Shown here piece after piece: positions 47,384-61,000 of a stretch of 64,000 nt of DNA (the stretch's first letter is position 1; the number at the start of each line of letters is the position of its first letter). A model generated the notes under the pieces. That model worked only from the letters and a program-made list of their open reading frames with translations. It was not told the DNA's origin and made no database searches. Both the position numbers and the translations under genes were made by a program. Source of the stretch: Glandiceps talaboti (taxonomy: Eukaryota > Hemichordata > Enteropneusta > Spengelidae). The stretch spans positions 18,614,151-18,678,150 of the forward strand of contig NC_135563.1 of NCBI RefSeq assembly GCF_964340395.1, in the 5' to 3' direction.

Positions 47384-48644
47384 GTAAGGAAATCAGTGTT
47401 CACACATATCTTACTATGACAAGGTTGGTAGTGGAAAATAAACTTTTGAGAGCAGTTTGGAGACTTTCGTACCAAATAATTCCAAAAATGAAAGACCGCA
47501 GGTTCCCTGCACTGAATAAAATCTATTATATGTACCTAGTTTACAAATCTTTTTAAAATTTGATATCAGATTGCATGGATGGTTTTTATATATACAAACA
47601 CTGCAAGTATGATGCAAGCATGTTGAGTCTTATCACCTGGGTCGTTATGACTGGAAAGATTTGGTGTTCCTGACTACTTCATCCTGGAACCTTATAAAAT
47701 TATAAGTCGTAACACTGTGAGAAAAATCAAGCAGGAAAACACAAAATGTCATACTGAAATAAAGTCACAGGAGTTATTTCCTTTTTGTTTGTTTCTGGAA
47801 TCATAGGTTTTGATTAATGTAATCAACTATTTGATAAAAAGTTAATTTTCCACAACCAACCTATCTTTGATTTTGAAGGCAAAAGCTGCTTTATATCCAA
47901 GACGTTTGTGAAGTGCAATTTATGATAATTGCGTAATTTTGTTGTTAGCTAAAAACTGGCCAACACGGCGACACAAAACAAGATTGCATCTTATAGAAAT
48001 ACCCTGTACTAACATTTTTCAAAGAAGCAGTCTATGAAACTTCACACTCAAAAAAAAAAATCCAGAAAACAGAAAAGAAAGTTCATATATTACATTTGAC
48101 ATATATCATTTATGTATGCATATTTTTCTGATTGTCTCCATACAATAAATATTAAGAAAGTTTTGTTTCCGAACTGACTTACGTCAGTGCCACTCTGATG
48201 ATGTGGCTTCAGTTATGTAACTCTGGCTACGTCTACAGGAACATGGATGGATCACACCATTTCACTGATGTCATTCCATCATTATCAAACATACAAAATA
48301 TTTCTCCTTTTTTCTCTCTCTTCAAATTATTGATACAAAACACTACATAATTCTCTATAATATTCTATAATAATAAAAAGATCTATATTATATACATGGG
48401 GTCTGTAGAGTGTTCTCTACATAATGGAAATATTTGAAGCAATATGTTACAACATGGAGGATTTTTTCACACTTATACTTAGAAGGGGGCTTTGTTGGCA
48501 CATCAATGTGTGAAGTCTTAAGTAGTCCATCCGTTTTTTTTTTGTACAGAATTCTTCTCTCTCTTCACAGAAGGCACACTTTCTTGTGATGTTTTTTTTT
48601 TTTGTCGTTTTTGTTTTCACTACTGAGGTAGTTCTCACTTTGTG

Positions 48645-49060
48645 CTAGCAATGGTGGACGTGTAAATGTTGATGATGTTGTATTTTACTAGCACTGCTAC
48701 AGTTACTGTTCAATGTGTCCGACGTATACGTGTGTGTTGGATAGACTTTTTCTCGACTCGTCTGCATTGCAGAGTTTGCAAGCTGTTGCTGTTGCAAAGC
48801 AAGAAATTGTTCCCTCTCTACTACCCTCATCTGTTGTGTAAGCATCCTTTGTTGATGCTGTTGTCTGTAAATTGCTGCTGAATTTGAACACGTTCTGCCT
48901 CGTTGTTGACAGCACCATACCATCACCACACACACTAATATACAGATACCGGCTGGTACACCAATAATCACTGGCAACGGTATTGTACTCGATGACTGGG
49001 ATGGACTTTCAAATTCCGGGCTTGAGTTGTTATAGGTTTTTTCCTTCGGTTTATTGGGAT
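48645..49060 (-). CDS. FGFRL1: FGFRL1 last exon: stalk, TM helix, cytoplasmic tail, stop
   Basis: Residues 344-481 (counting the codon split before Ig1 as 1). A Ser/Pro-rich juxtamembrane stalk ([18 protein letters not shown]) leads to helix [20 protein letters not shown], then a Cys/Arg stop-transfer. The tail is Gln-rich ([21 protein letters not shown]), carries [13 protein letters not shown], aligned with the vertebrate KLYPKLYTDIHTH motif, and ends [10 protein letters not shown], matching the vertebrate His-rich HQHIHYQC end. Acceptor TTTCTCTCCAG; stop TAG at 48647-48645. Confidence 0.95.
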
Positions 49061-52000
49061 CTGGAGAGAAATGATAAGAAAAAAATAAATAATCTCTGAC
49101 AGATAATGATACATCTTTTTATTTTGCAGATGACATTTAAGTGATTTCTGATTCAAGGGAATGCACACAGTACCATGTCGTCAAACACTGTCCTTAGATA
49201 CATCAAAGCCATTATTCAGGATCAACTGAGGCGTGAGGAAGGCAACATCTACCACAGGCTTTTACAGTTGAACAGTGGCACCCCCCAAAAAAAAATTCTT
49301 TTTAGGAATTCACATATTTTTGACCTGCCATGATAACTTGTCCCAGGCCAGGTGTTACTTCTCTGCTGTTTACACCTTTGCATGTCCACCTACAATTGTA
49401 ACATTCCTTTTCCAACAGTTCTCTAGATACACCAATGAAATTACAGACTGTTGGCTTTGCAACAACAACAACAATTACCACTTACATGTGTGTGCTGAAT
49501 CGCAATGTAGCGAGTTAAAAAGTTCATATCATTACAAATTTTTCCCATCATCTGTCATAGTTTGAGATTTTTGAAAATCTTTTCAAAAGTTGTAGAAACA
49601 TGGATTTAACAAGATCAACATTTTCATTTCAGGAACAGAAATATCGCTGTAACTCATGTCCCTAGACTTGGAGAAAGACTACACCATGGAAGTATATTGC
49701 TATGAGAAAGGACTGTTTTGCAAAATGGGATAACTTTTGAAGTTTGAGCGTATTTTGTTTCCTACTTCTGCATTGTAAATTGTTTTGGATGTCCCAAACG
49801 GTGCCATGTATTATTTCCCACTTATGTTTCTGTAATTTGTTTCTCTTCAAATAAAACAACTCATAAAAAAAACAAAACATCCATGGGAAGAATGAATATG
49901 CTAATCTCTTTACAAACACCTGGAAGATGTAATTTACAAATCATTTGGGAACAATTTCTCTGATTACTGGTGCAAACATCGGTTTCCCTCCTATAGTCTT
50001 TCATCTATTCTTAGTTGTTCTTTCTGTGGGTTATACAGGTAAAACAGTGAGGGATTGCCGAACGACTATGCGTATCATACACATTTTTTGTTCCCTCAGA
50101 ACAATTTAGATAGATAAGAAACGGGCTTCACACACTCAATCAATACAAATATAAACAACATCATCCAACCCCTACTGATACACAGACACACACACATCAT
50201 CCTTGGAACAAACAAGCTATTCAAAGTTACTGTATTGCAGGCTCAGCTTTTCAAAGCTAAAAGTGATGTGTGTGTGCACATACAGTGCCTTTCGGCAGGA
50301 ATGTTGTGTTGTTTGTATTTGTATTGAGTGGTCTGTGCGAAGCCTGTTTCTCATCTCTCCAAATTGTTCTTGGGGAACATAAAATGTGTATGATATGCAC
50401 AGTCGTTCGGTGATCCCTCAATATTGTACCTGTACTTCCATGCTTACACCCATTCCCAGCAAACTGTGAAATTGTTATTACTAACCTGGTTGAACTCTCA
50501 AAAATGCTGTTCTGTAGTTATATCCCATAGTATTTGCACCTAGACACACATACATCCCAGCATCCTCCTCAGTTGCATGCTGTATAACTAACTTATTCAA
50601 ATAAGCCCCGTCCGGCCTGATCCAGACATCACCAGCTGGTAAGACAATAAGTTTTGCTCCATTGAAATCAATGGTTGTGTTCAATTCTTTGTGTTTCATG
50701 TGAGGTTCCACACGTTTTAGCCACTGGATGTGTGGCTTCACATCACTTCGTACTTTACACTGAAAAGAAGCAGTGTCTCCATAATTCACTGTTGTGTTTG
50801 TTGGGTGTTCACCAATAAGATCTGGTGACTTTGGTCCAAATCGCTCTGCAGTGAAGAAAAAGAAAGAAACCTTAATATAATATGTTCAAAATCAGTTCAT
50901 TGTGATATTACAAAGCCTAGAAGATGGATAAAATTAACAGCACTACAGCAACATGGCAATAAATCTATCTATGCTAGGGGGTTCAGGTTAGGGTCAGGCT
51001 AGAGATTGGAATTAGACTCCTTAACATACCCTGGATTTACAATGTCAACATTAAGTGGACAATACGCTATGCTAACTACATTTGTTTGCTTGAAATTTCA
51101 TCCATGTGATAATTTTCTAGTACTGTATTACAAAAAAATATAATTTTTAAACCATAACAAATTCACATTAAATGAGATTCTATATTTCTAAACCAGACAT
51201 TTCCTATATGGTGCTATACACGTTCTACTCGCTTCAATCTATCGAGTTAATCTGTAAAAACTCCAATCAAAATGTCTGCAGTAACCATAGTCATAATCAT
51301 AGTTTACTTCTAAACAAGGCGATAATTGATTGATACGTGTACTACCTAGTCTTCAAACATGATAAATTATTGAAAATAATTTATTTCAAATTCCAAGAAA
51401 ATTCTCACAAATATAAATTTGCTGACGCATACCCAATATAACCATCTCACCATGCATGAAAACTAATCAAACAATGCAATCAATTTGAAGTTAATGATGT
51501 CTCGAAATGAGGTGACAAGCCTAGCCTACATTTTAGTATAGTTCAATATACTTACCAATTACATCTAATGTATAGGTTGTATTAATACTTCCAACACTAT
51601 TTGAAACAATGCATGTATATTGTCCACCGTCACCAGACTGTAAATTTCGTAATTTTAGCGTCCATCTGGCACGTTGACCTTCTCCTAACTGATCATTGGT
51701 TAGTTTTTGTGTATCTTTTAACCAAACTATAGTTGGTCTTGGGTGACCTGTCGCGACACACTTAAGTCGAACTGAGCTTCCAACTGGTCTTTGTATTTCC
51801 TTCCTTGACATTTTACTTGGCTGTGAAAATCTTGGCTTTGCTGGAAGTAAATATAAATAATATGCTAATTAGCTCATAAATATTCAATTACAATACTTCT
51901 TTCACAAGGTGCATCTATCAAGAGATTTGATAACTGATAAGATTCAGTAATATCGCAGTAGATAACCTGATTTACATAAATCTCAATATAAGAACATTCA

Positions 52001-55000
52001 TTCAAAAAAATGTTAAATTTTCAAAGATTTACAAATATATGGTTCTTCATAAACCAGCTAGCAAATATGCAAATTGACTAATTAATATGCAATAATAGAA
52101 GAATCATGTTGGATAAGACATCTATGCGCTAATGTAGACTAAGAGAATGTTTGCCTCTAGTCTGGCAAAAAGATATTTTCTAGTTTTCTTTAATACCCTA
52201 GAATTAACAATAAAATACATGTCTTATAAGTTTTTGAATAAAAGCTTTCCAAAATTTGGATGACTGCCAAAAAAGAACACAACTACTTAGCTGATAATTC
52301 ATGAGAAACTGATAAATGGATAAAGAATGGAATTAGCATAATTATACAGATGGTGATACCACCCGTAATGTCTACCACATGAGGGCGCTCACAAATCCTG
52401 CCAGTTTACATTACCTCCAAAAAACTTGATTTGAAACACTCAAACTATTATGGTAATTAACTCATTAATATGTAAATATCATTAAATATTTAAAGTGTAG
52501 GGAAATAAATTGTTTATTATCTAATGAAATATAATCGATTTATTATGTTTCCGATATTTTACCTAAAAAAAAGTTAAATTCCATTTTAATGGACCTCTAG
52601 AGAAGATTGTTTATCACTGGCTGATATTGTGTTCTAACTTTTGGTTATTTTGTCCTTGCCGCAAGATATAAAATAAAAGACCTTACTAAATTTTCTGTAA
52701 TTAGTTGTCTTCTCAGGTTTGTTTTGTCTGAATCAAAAGGTACATCAATTTAATTTGCCTTTGATACTAAAACTGTGTAATTTGAAAACTGTAAAACTGA
52801 ATGTGTGCACTGTTTCTTGTTTGCAATGTTTTTAAACAAAAAACAGGTGTTTGTCTTCAAGTGATACCTGCAGGTCTTTTCCAAATCCTTTGACAAGTGT
52901 CCTTCTGTGTACAAATCAGCTTTATGAAATACCGAACGAGTAACCTTTTCCACAAGGAGAAAACATTACTGATTGTAAACACCCTAAAAACTTCTTATAA
53001 GTAACTATATTTGATTTCATACTTGTTGAGCCTGACTTCAAATGGATTAGTTAAAAAAGATGGAAAGTTTTGGCTCAAAAATTTGTAAAAAAAAGAAAAG
53101 AAAAGAAAAGGCATATGCTGAGTTTATATATTTTTGGAACGTAATTTTTGCCAAGTTTATGTTTTTACAGTAATTTTTGACAAGTTTATGTTTTTGGAAC
53201 GTAATTTTTTATATGTTTTTGGAGTGTAATATATGACAAGTTCATTATTTTAGAGTAATTTTTAATGAGTTTATATATTTTTGGAGCATAATTTTTGATG
53301 AGTTTATGCTTTTAGAGTGTAATTTTTTATAAGTTTACATGTTTTTGGAGCGTAATTTTTGACAAGTTTATGTTTTTGGAGTGTAATTTTTTATGCATAT
53401 TTTTAAGGTACTTCTAGTATTCTGCTTACCGAATTATACTAAACCATCACTTGCAATTCACTGAATTCATACCTTGTAGAAAGATATACCATATAAAAGA
53501 TCTAATGACATAATATTTTATAGTACGTAACAGAAACCCCTACTATGAAATCAACTGTTCTAACAATGCCAGCAGACAAATGTAACATCATAGAAGGCAT
53601 ACATTGACATTACATTCTACTAAAACAGTTTAATCAAAGCTTTATTTCAATATTTTCACTTGTAAACTCAGTTTAAGCCACTTCAACTTTATTTAGAATG
53701 CTTTTTCTACTGTTAATCTTTACTCTAATATCTAATGGTAATTATTCAATGCATACATCACAACCAATCATTCATTCTTGCAAAATTTGTGGGGTGAAAA
53801 TTATTTTGTAACGAAGCTTAAACTGGTATACAACAAGAATTCATGCTCAAACCAACTTTACAGTGTATAATTATTTCCATGGTTACAGAGTATAATTATT
53901 TCCATGGTTACAAGTATAATTATTTCCATGGTTACAAGTATAATTATTTCCATGGTTACAGACTACTGTGAAGTTTATTTAAGTCGGAAAGGGACAGAAA
54001 AGTGAGAATTTTGATCAAATATTAAACATTTATAGTTGGGAAACACATACTATTGTTGAAATTGAAAGGGCAACTTTATTACTCTGTGAATCCTAACCTG
54101 TTTCTACAGAAAATTTAAAAGATAAATATTTAATATATTCACTTTGTAATAAATGTTGAAGAATGACAACAGAACTGCAATGATGCAGAAAAGTGACGAT
54201 CTGGCACACAATTTACCCAACTGATTTGGTCAATATTTCTTAAGTAAAGAGATATTGGTGGGTCAAGATTATTGGCTCCGGTAGAGTGCCAACAACATGG
54301 GACAGCCTGGTCTGATTACAATGTTACACCCTAGGTGGAGGTCTTGTACCAGGCCTTGAGTGGTTTCTATTGATTATAAATATCCTCTAGGCAAGATATT
54401 AGGTTCACTATAATCTGCATTATGCATCTAAACCAATGAGGAAAACTTCCTGTGATTGGAACACCAAACACCACACAAGATGCATGGAGAAGTATTACAA
54501 GGCTTAACAAATGGGGACAAAAATGAATTTTTTGTAACTTACTTCCTGGGGTTTTCCCTCCACTGATTGCATCATATTCTTCTTTGCTAGCTGATAATGG
54601 ATTCCCATTATTACTAGGATTTGGAGGTCTGCTTGTATCAGGTTTGGAGGCTGGAAAATAAACAAACAAACACGGGAATGTCATTTAGAAGTTGTTCAGA
54701 GGGAGTATAGGTAATATCCTTATCACGAAAACACATGTTGGACAAATCATTCTATTGGTAGAGCAGCCCGGGGAGCTGTCTACTTATAGTTGGGCAAGAA
54801 AGCTTGACTACTCAAGCTGAAAAATCACTTTTTATATCAAGAGTAGGAAATTTGCTACCAGCGCCATTTACAACATGGATGCCAGAGTTAAATCTGACTG
54901 GAGGGGAAATGGATCACATCAAAGCAAGGCCTCTCTAAGTACAATCCTTTGCATTGATCTACATGTCTGATGTGATAGAAGCCTTCTTCTGTGTAGTGCA

Positions 55001-58000
55001 GTGTAGTGTGTTGCAGCTAGTACTGTACTAACGCTGGGCATTTAGAACCCTGGTAACAGACACTGGGAGATCTGAGGCATTTAGAACCCTGGTAACAGAC
55101 ACTGGAAGATCTGAGGCATTTAGAACCCTGGTAACAGACACTGGGAGATCTGAGGCATTTAGAACCCTGGTAACAGACACTGGGAGATCTGAGGCATTTA
55201 GAACCCTGGTAACAGACACTGGGAAATTTGAGGCATTTGGAACCCTGGTAACAGACATTGGCAGATCTGAGGCATTCAAAACCCTGGTAACAGACATTGG
55301 GAAATTTGAGGCATTTGGAACCTTGGTATAAACAGGCTTTGGGAGATCTGAGGCATTACAACCCTGGTAACAGAGAATGGGAGATCTGAGGCATTACAAC
55401 CCTGGTAACAGACATTGGGAAATCTGAGGCATTTGGAACCCCAGTAACAAGAATGGGAGATCAGGTTAAATTTGAGCAGTGGACATTTCATTTGGATGCA
55501 GCATATCTGGTAAAAATTTCAGGAAAACTAAAGGAATATTTCGATTATTTCAAACTTCTACTAAAAAAGTAATGATAGCCATGCTTGTGCCTGGCTCTGT
55601 ATGTTATCTATGTACAGCAAATTCACTTTCACATGTTAATTCTGCCAAGTTGCAAATGAGGAGTATGTAACATGTATGTTGACCTGTTGAAGTTACTTCT
55701 ACTACAGATGACTTTCCTAAAATGAAAACATTCCTGAAAACTTACGATAATGCCTTAAAGTCTGTCTAAAATTTTGGTAGCGAAGGAATGAGATTAGAGT
55801 TGAAATTACAAGAGTTTTTTTATTTGGGAACAGAAGGGTGGGGTGTACACATTCCTATCTCTAATACTTGCTGGTTTACGTACAAAGTCATCTATCTCTA
55901 ATACAGTCATTTCCGATGATCTTGAAAAATTAAAACCCAATCATTCAACAAAACAGGAAATAAAATATGCATATATCCTCCATTGTGTAAAGTTAGTGCA
56001 AATATGTATTGAAGTGTTAGATCTATCATTTATTTACTCCTGTTTTGTCACAATGTTTTTTTTTATCATTTTTATTTCAATATTTCATTTATGATAAATA
56101 GCATTTGGGCTCTAGAGCCTGAAGCAACATGTCTAAGCTTTTGTCAACTTTCCCTGTTTGTCGATATATCTTCATTGATCGTTATAGTCAACTGTCAAGC
56201 TTGTTCTCTCATTTAGAAGGGGGAATGCATATGAAGGCAATCATTTTTTCTTTAGATGTCCATCAACACAATACAGCTGATGAATATGAAATAATATTGT
56301 GATGGCTTTTTTTCATCAAAGTGACATATTACTGATGAATCACAAGAAAATCCTTATTGCCACATGATGACGATATTTATTTCACATTTGCAAATTCATC
56401 AAAATTTGTATTCTTGATTATGACATTCTGGACTTTTATGCCAAATTGATTTACAAAACATATGTAGAAAAATAAATACTTTTATTTCACGCTATAGTGA
56501 CTCATCAGATGAAATGTTGGGGTTTTTGTTATCAAAAATATCCAAAAAACATATAGGCTTGGTCAGTTCTTTGAGAATACAAACAGGACACTATAATTTT
56601 AATTATATTTAAGTCTCACATTCATTCTGTTTGTTAATTTTGAGTTGAAAAATTGAACTGAAAATTTTTGCTTCATATTTGACATCGGTTGCATACTATA
56701 AACCTGGAAATTTTTGCTAAAGATTTTTTTTTTTGCTTATTTCACTGGACAAGAAAAAAACAAAAGTAAGTAGTGACTAAAACGTCTTTTTGTACATGAA
56801 CACAATATACCAGTCTGGTAATTAGTAAAAAGTAGTCTTTGAGAACTAGCTGAAGATGACAAGAACACAAAAATTTCTAGTAGCCAAAATATCTCGGTTT
56901 ACAGTATACAAAATACATTGATACCTGCCTAAATAGTTTTATTTACATGTTAAGTATTTATCAACTGGTGTAACTAAATACAAATTAAATGAAAGTATAG
57001 AATTTCTCAGCAACCAAAGGGATGTTAGAATGACAAACTTGCACGCTGTTATTTCAAGGAAAACGCCTTGAAAACACAAATCTTGCTTCAAATAGCTACA
57101 GTCTCTTTCAACAGAAACCCTGAGTCTAATTTGCTGTCAGCTATAGATGTTGTTAACATTCCAGCTTTGTTCCTACTTCATTTGTGCACTCACTGTGTTA
57201 GTACAGGGGTATCTTGGGAGGCCCTTTAATTTAGTATCCTTTGGGAATGGGGTAACTTTGAACAGATTATGTTTAGTTTGGAGAAGGCCTAGTTGACCTG
57301 AGTGCACAATATGGAAAACAAAACCACTGGGGACCATCTTTGACAAACACACGGAAGACCAGCGACGACAGACTTCATGTGTACACATTCCGATCAATGG
57401 GCTTGGGGTATGAGAGAAAAACAAACTAAAGCTTTTAGCAATTTTGGAAAATTGAGTGGAAGTGAAGAAAAACGAAGTCTCTTGTGTAGTCTGGGCAATG
57501 CCCATTCTGTTAGTATTTGGAGAAGCAGTAGGTAAAAAGACAGAGGCTTTTATGTCTTGGTGGAATGTGATGTTAATATTGGTGAGATTTCATTGTACAC
57601 ATTATCTGCACTTGACTACACGGTAGTAATTTGTACATACACAGCGCTGACATTCTCCACTCAATTTCTGCTAATCATTAGGACCAGTTTTGGCCTGGGG
57701 CTAGATTTGCTTGGCTCCACTAGTCTTAATGGTATAAGTTGCCTGACATCTAAGCCTATACTACAAAGCCCATTGATACCCAGTATAGCATAAACACACT
57801 CTCAATAACACCAGTCTCCAAAGCATTCTTCCTACTTTCAAGCCCACTCTGTGTATACCAAAACAATGTAACAAACGCAGCGAAAAAACTCCCTACTTGC
57901 TTACATCATACTTTCGCTGTTATAACATATTTATTTTCATGCCATTGGTTCACACATCCTTCAGGAACGAGAGAACAGATTCTTTACCCAGATACCAGTG

Positions 58001-61000
58001 TTTGGAGTTTATAAGTTTAGCTGGTTTCTATTTGGAAGTGGGTGTTGTGAAAGGCTTCAAAAAGAACATTGTAAACTAGTTGTTTTCTATCTCTTGCTAC
58101 CATAATAGATCTAGAGGAGACAAAAGAAAAGCAAATAGTCCATAGAGCATGTATGGCCAACGACTATTCAAGATGGCTTAAACATTGAATGCAGGGCTTA
58201 GAACCGACCTTTGACCCGCTCAAACCCTAACACCAGACAAAATGGTCAGTTGTGCTAGGTCGGATCCTCAGATATCCAGAGTTCAAAGTTTGAAATTTTG
58301 AGTTTCGGCTGAAGCTTATGCAATTTACAAAGATTACTAGTTGAGATTGCTGTGTACCTGTATCAAGTGATTATGTAACTTGTACATTAGCGGGTAAATC
58401 TAGTAGCTGGTTTTTATGACCTTTCTTGCTGATAATACACTCTGGAAGGCATGAACTCAAGTCCAAATTTACCAACCCCTCAAGTCAACATCTTACACAA
58501 ACACAAATACTATATGTATAATTACAAAACATCTAACAAGCTAATAAAAATGAAGTTATGTAAACACAACACTCTACTAACCATGCATGGAGGTTGAATT
58601 TTCCCCTTACTTTGTCACATTGTCTATTTACCAGAATCAAAAATATTCAAATTGCCATTAAAATCTAATAAAAAGCCACTAAAATGAGTTCATCATATTG
58701 TTACTAGTATTCTCTAACACTGACATAGTTTGGTAAAAATAGAAAGCAAGGGATTCCCTCAAATTCAAATAGGTCATTGCAATGCTCATCATTTTTTAGT
58801 ACATGTCCTATAAAACTTTAGGAGCCTGTAAAGTAAAACAGACATTACTAATAAATCAGGTGTTCCCCCATCTGTTTACTTGTACTCATACAGGTTTTAC
58901 GCCAAATTAACACATCATTTTTCACTAATAAATTTCTGTCTGCTGCTGAAAATAGCTCATAATTATATAGGGCATTAAACACCTCTCTGTGTACTTTTAA
59001 TCTCTAGTTTTCATCCCCAGACTTGATGAACATATTTTGGAAACACGTGTGCACAGTATCTATCCCCAGACCCAAGTCAAGTAAAACATCTTGCGATTCA
59101 ACAGAATTGTTACTACCAAAGAGGTTATTGTGTTTGAACAAATCTGTTGAGAAACCTAAGTATGGAAATTTTGGTCAAAAAGATCCTTTTGTAAAAAACA
59201 ACAACCCAGACATACACTGAAAGTTTTAATATTTCATAAAAGAACACCTGGTACGCTTGTTAGCATAATAACTTACATTAAATAATATTACAATTTAGCA
59301 CTTTGTAGTACATAATAGTACATAATAGTACAATCTATGTAAGTTAATACACAGGTTACAGGCAATATTATTATACACACGATATGTAGTAGCCCTTCAA
59401 GTCATTCCATTTTTCTGTGTATTAAAATATGATTAATTCATAACAGATTTCTCCATGCTAGTAAGTAGTACACAGTTTTTAAATTGTTCATAAAATACAT
59501 GTAATGATAGTTTTAATTTTTTATCTATATCTGTATTTCCAAAACATTCTGCACAAATTTATAAAAATATCAGTTACATGATTTTCCGACATTCACTAGT
59601 ATTTTGTTAGGTAAAAACACGATGAGGAAAGCTTCAATATTCTATCCCCAGTAGAAATGCCGGGTAAAAATTTACCTAAATTTATAAGAACTAAACTACA
59701 CACTTGATACTATTTTCCTATCTACATGTATGTAGTCTGGGTTTTAAAACGGTCACAAAAACACTTCAAATTTGCATACACTCGTGTAAAAAATAATTGT
59801 CCCTTCAATTTCAAATGACCCCAGTAAATCATCTTAGTCTATTTCCAGCACTGATCTACTATCTTAGTTGACTCAACCTGTTCACAATCTACAAACGACA
59901 TAAACGCTCATTTCATAAATGAGCGAATTAAACGATATGTTAGTACATTTACTGTGATCAAAAGCCATTTAAGAAAAAGCATGGCGTTTAATTCCGATTG
60001 AGGTTCAGTGTGAAAAAGCACTGGCACCTTAGCTACAATTACGACAACATGCATAAGACCTTTGACCCCTTGCCTAAGTAGAGCCTAATGTTAATGATTG
60101 AGGACAGCTTGTTCATTTGTACTTTTTATGGTCTTTCTCTGTTCTAAGTTACAATGTCATATTTAGAAATAATGTCATATTTCCTGTCATAGTCATTAAT
60201 CCACTGATCCTTTTTTTATTGCCTCGGCAACGTGCTGTTTCATTACAATGCCCCATTTATCTTAGCAACAACTTAGCAACCCATAAACTGAAATCTGAAA
60301 AACCCCAAATTACATACCATCATGAAAGACACACGTACACATCATGGAAGCTAGATACGCAATTGTTTTGAATGATGCATTGCAAATGTTGGGTGGAGAG
60401 TTGATCTGTAGTAGTGATGGGGTCATCTCCCAAACTCAGCATGATTATGAGTTGATTTCTATTAATACTCAATTGTGGAATTTATTTCATTTTTCTGGCT
60501 TCCTGATGCTTCCTTCGCTATTGCTCAAAACTCTGAACTCTGAGTCTGACAGTAAAATTTAACATAGCAATTAGAACATCAATCCTCCATAACCACACGT
60601 CATCACAATTTCAAATTCTTTTTTTTTCACAAATTTGCTGTAATAATATTATAAATATACATCACTAATCTATTGAGCATGTGGACAAAATAATTTTTAA
60701 AATGTTGACCTTGACAGACAAATAGACAATGAAACGTTATCTTTTCATATCTAGATATTCCATACTACATGTTCCGTTGCCAGGGAAGAAAATTGGACAA
60801 TCACCCTAAAAGTTCGCCAAGCATTGTGAAAAAAAATCCCAGAAAAAAATTTGATAAATGCAAAGGAAATTATTGTGAAAAGATTGGTGAATATTTTCAT
60901 CTTTGTTCTAGTGTTTCAGATATACTTTAGTGAGTGTGAATGAGTAGCAAGTCCGATATTGTATCATTACAGTGTATGTATAATATGTACATGTACAACT

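Larger units (their letters stand above)
44516..48644. other. Gap between the two 3' ends; possible spliced transcript
   Basis: No recognisable protein-coding exon. The stretch 45000-46500 has more CpG than most of the window. Exon-like segments with acceptor and donor on the + strand are listed separately. The FGFRL1 3' UTR must occupy the right end on the - strand, but its length is not visible. A G-rich patch lies at 44738-44755. Confidence 0.5.
51841..54542 (-). other. FGFRL1: FGFRL1 intron between linker and Ig2 exons
   Basis: Contains the ~32 bp and 25 bp tandem repeats listed separately. The rest is AT-rich sequence in which no exon is recognised. Confidence 0.8.

Noticed and set aside
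48447-48638. Basic - strand frame just below the FGFRL1 stop
   Set aside because: Lies in the probable FGFRL1 3' UTR; homopolymer-rich and not conserved.
55028-55297. 89-residue [11 protein letters not shown] repeat protein on the - strand
   Set aside because: Product of the 39 bp minisatellite, inside an FGFRL1 intron.
55035-55463. CRISPR-like regular repeats
   Set aside because: Units are contiguous without unique spacers, and the DNA is clearly animal.
57173-57505. 110-residue - strand frame
   Set aside because: Looked at as a possible extra FGFRL1 exon, but it has no Ig features and the Ig1-linker phases already join without it.
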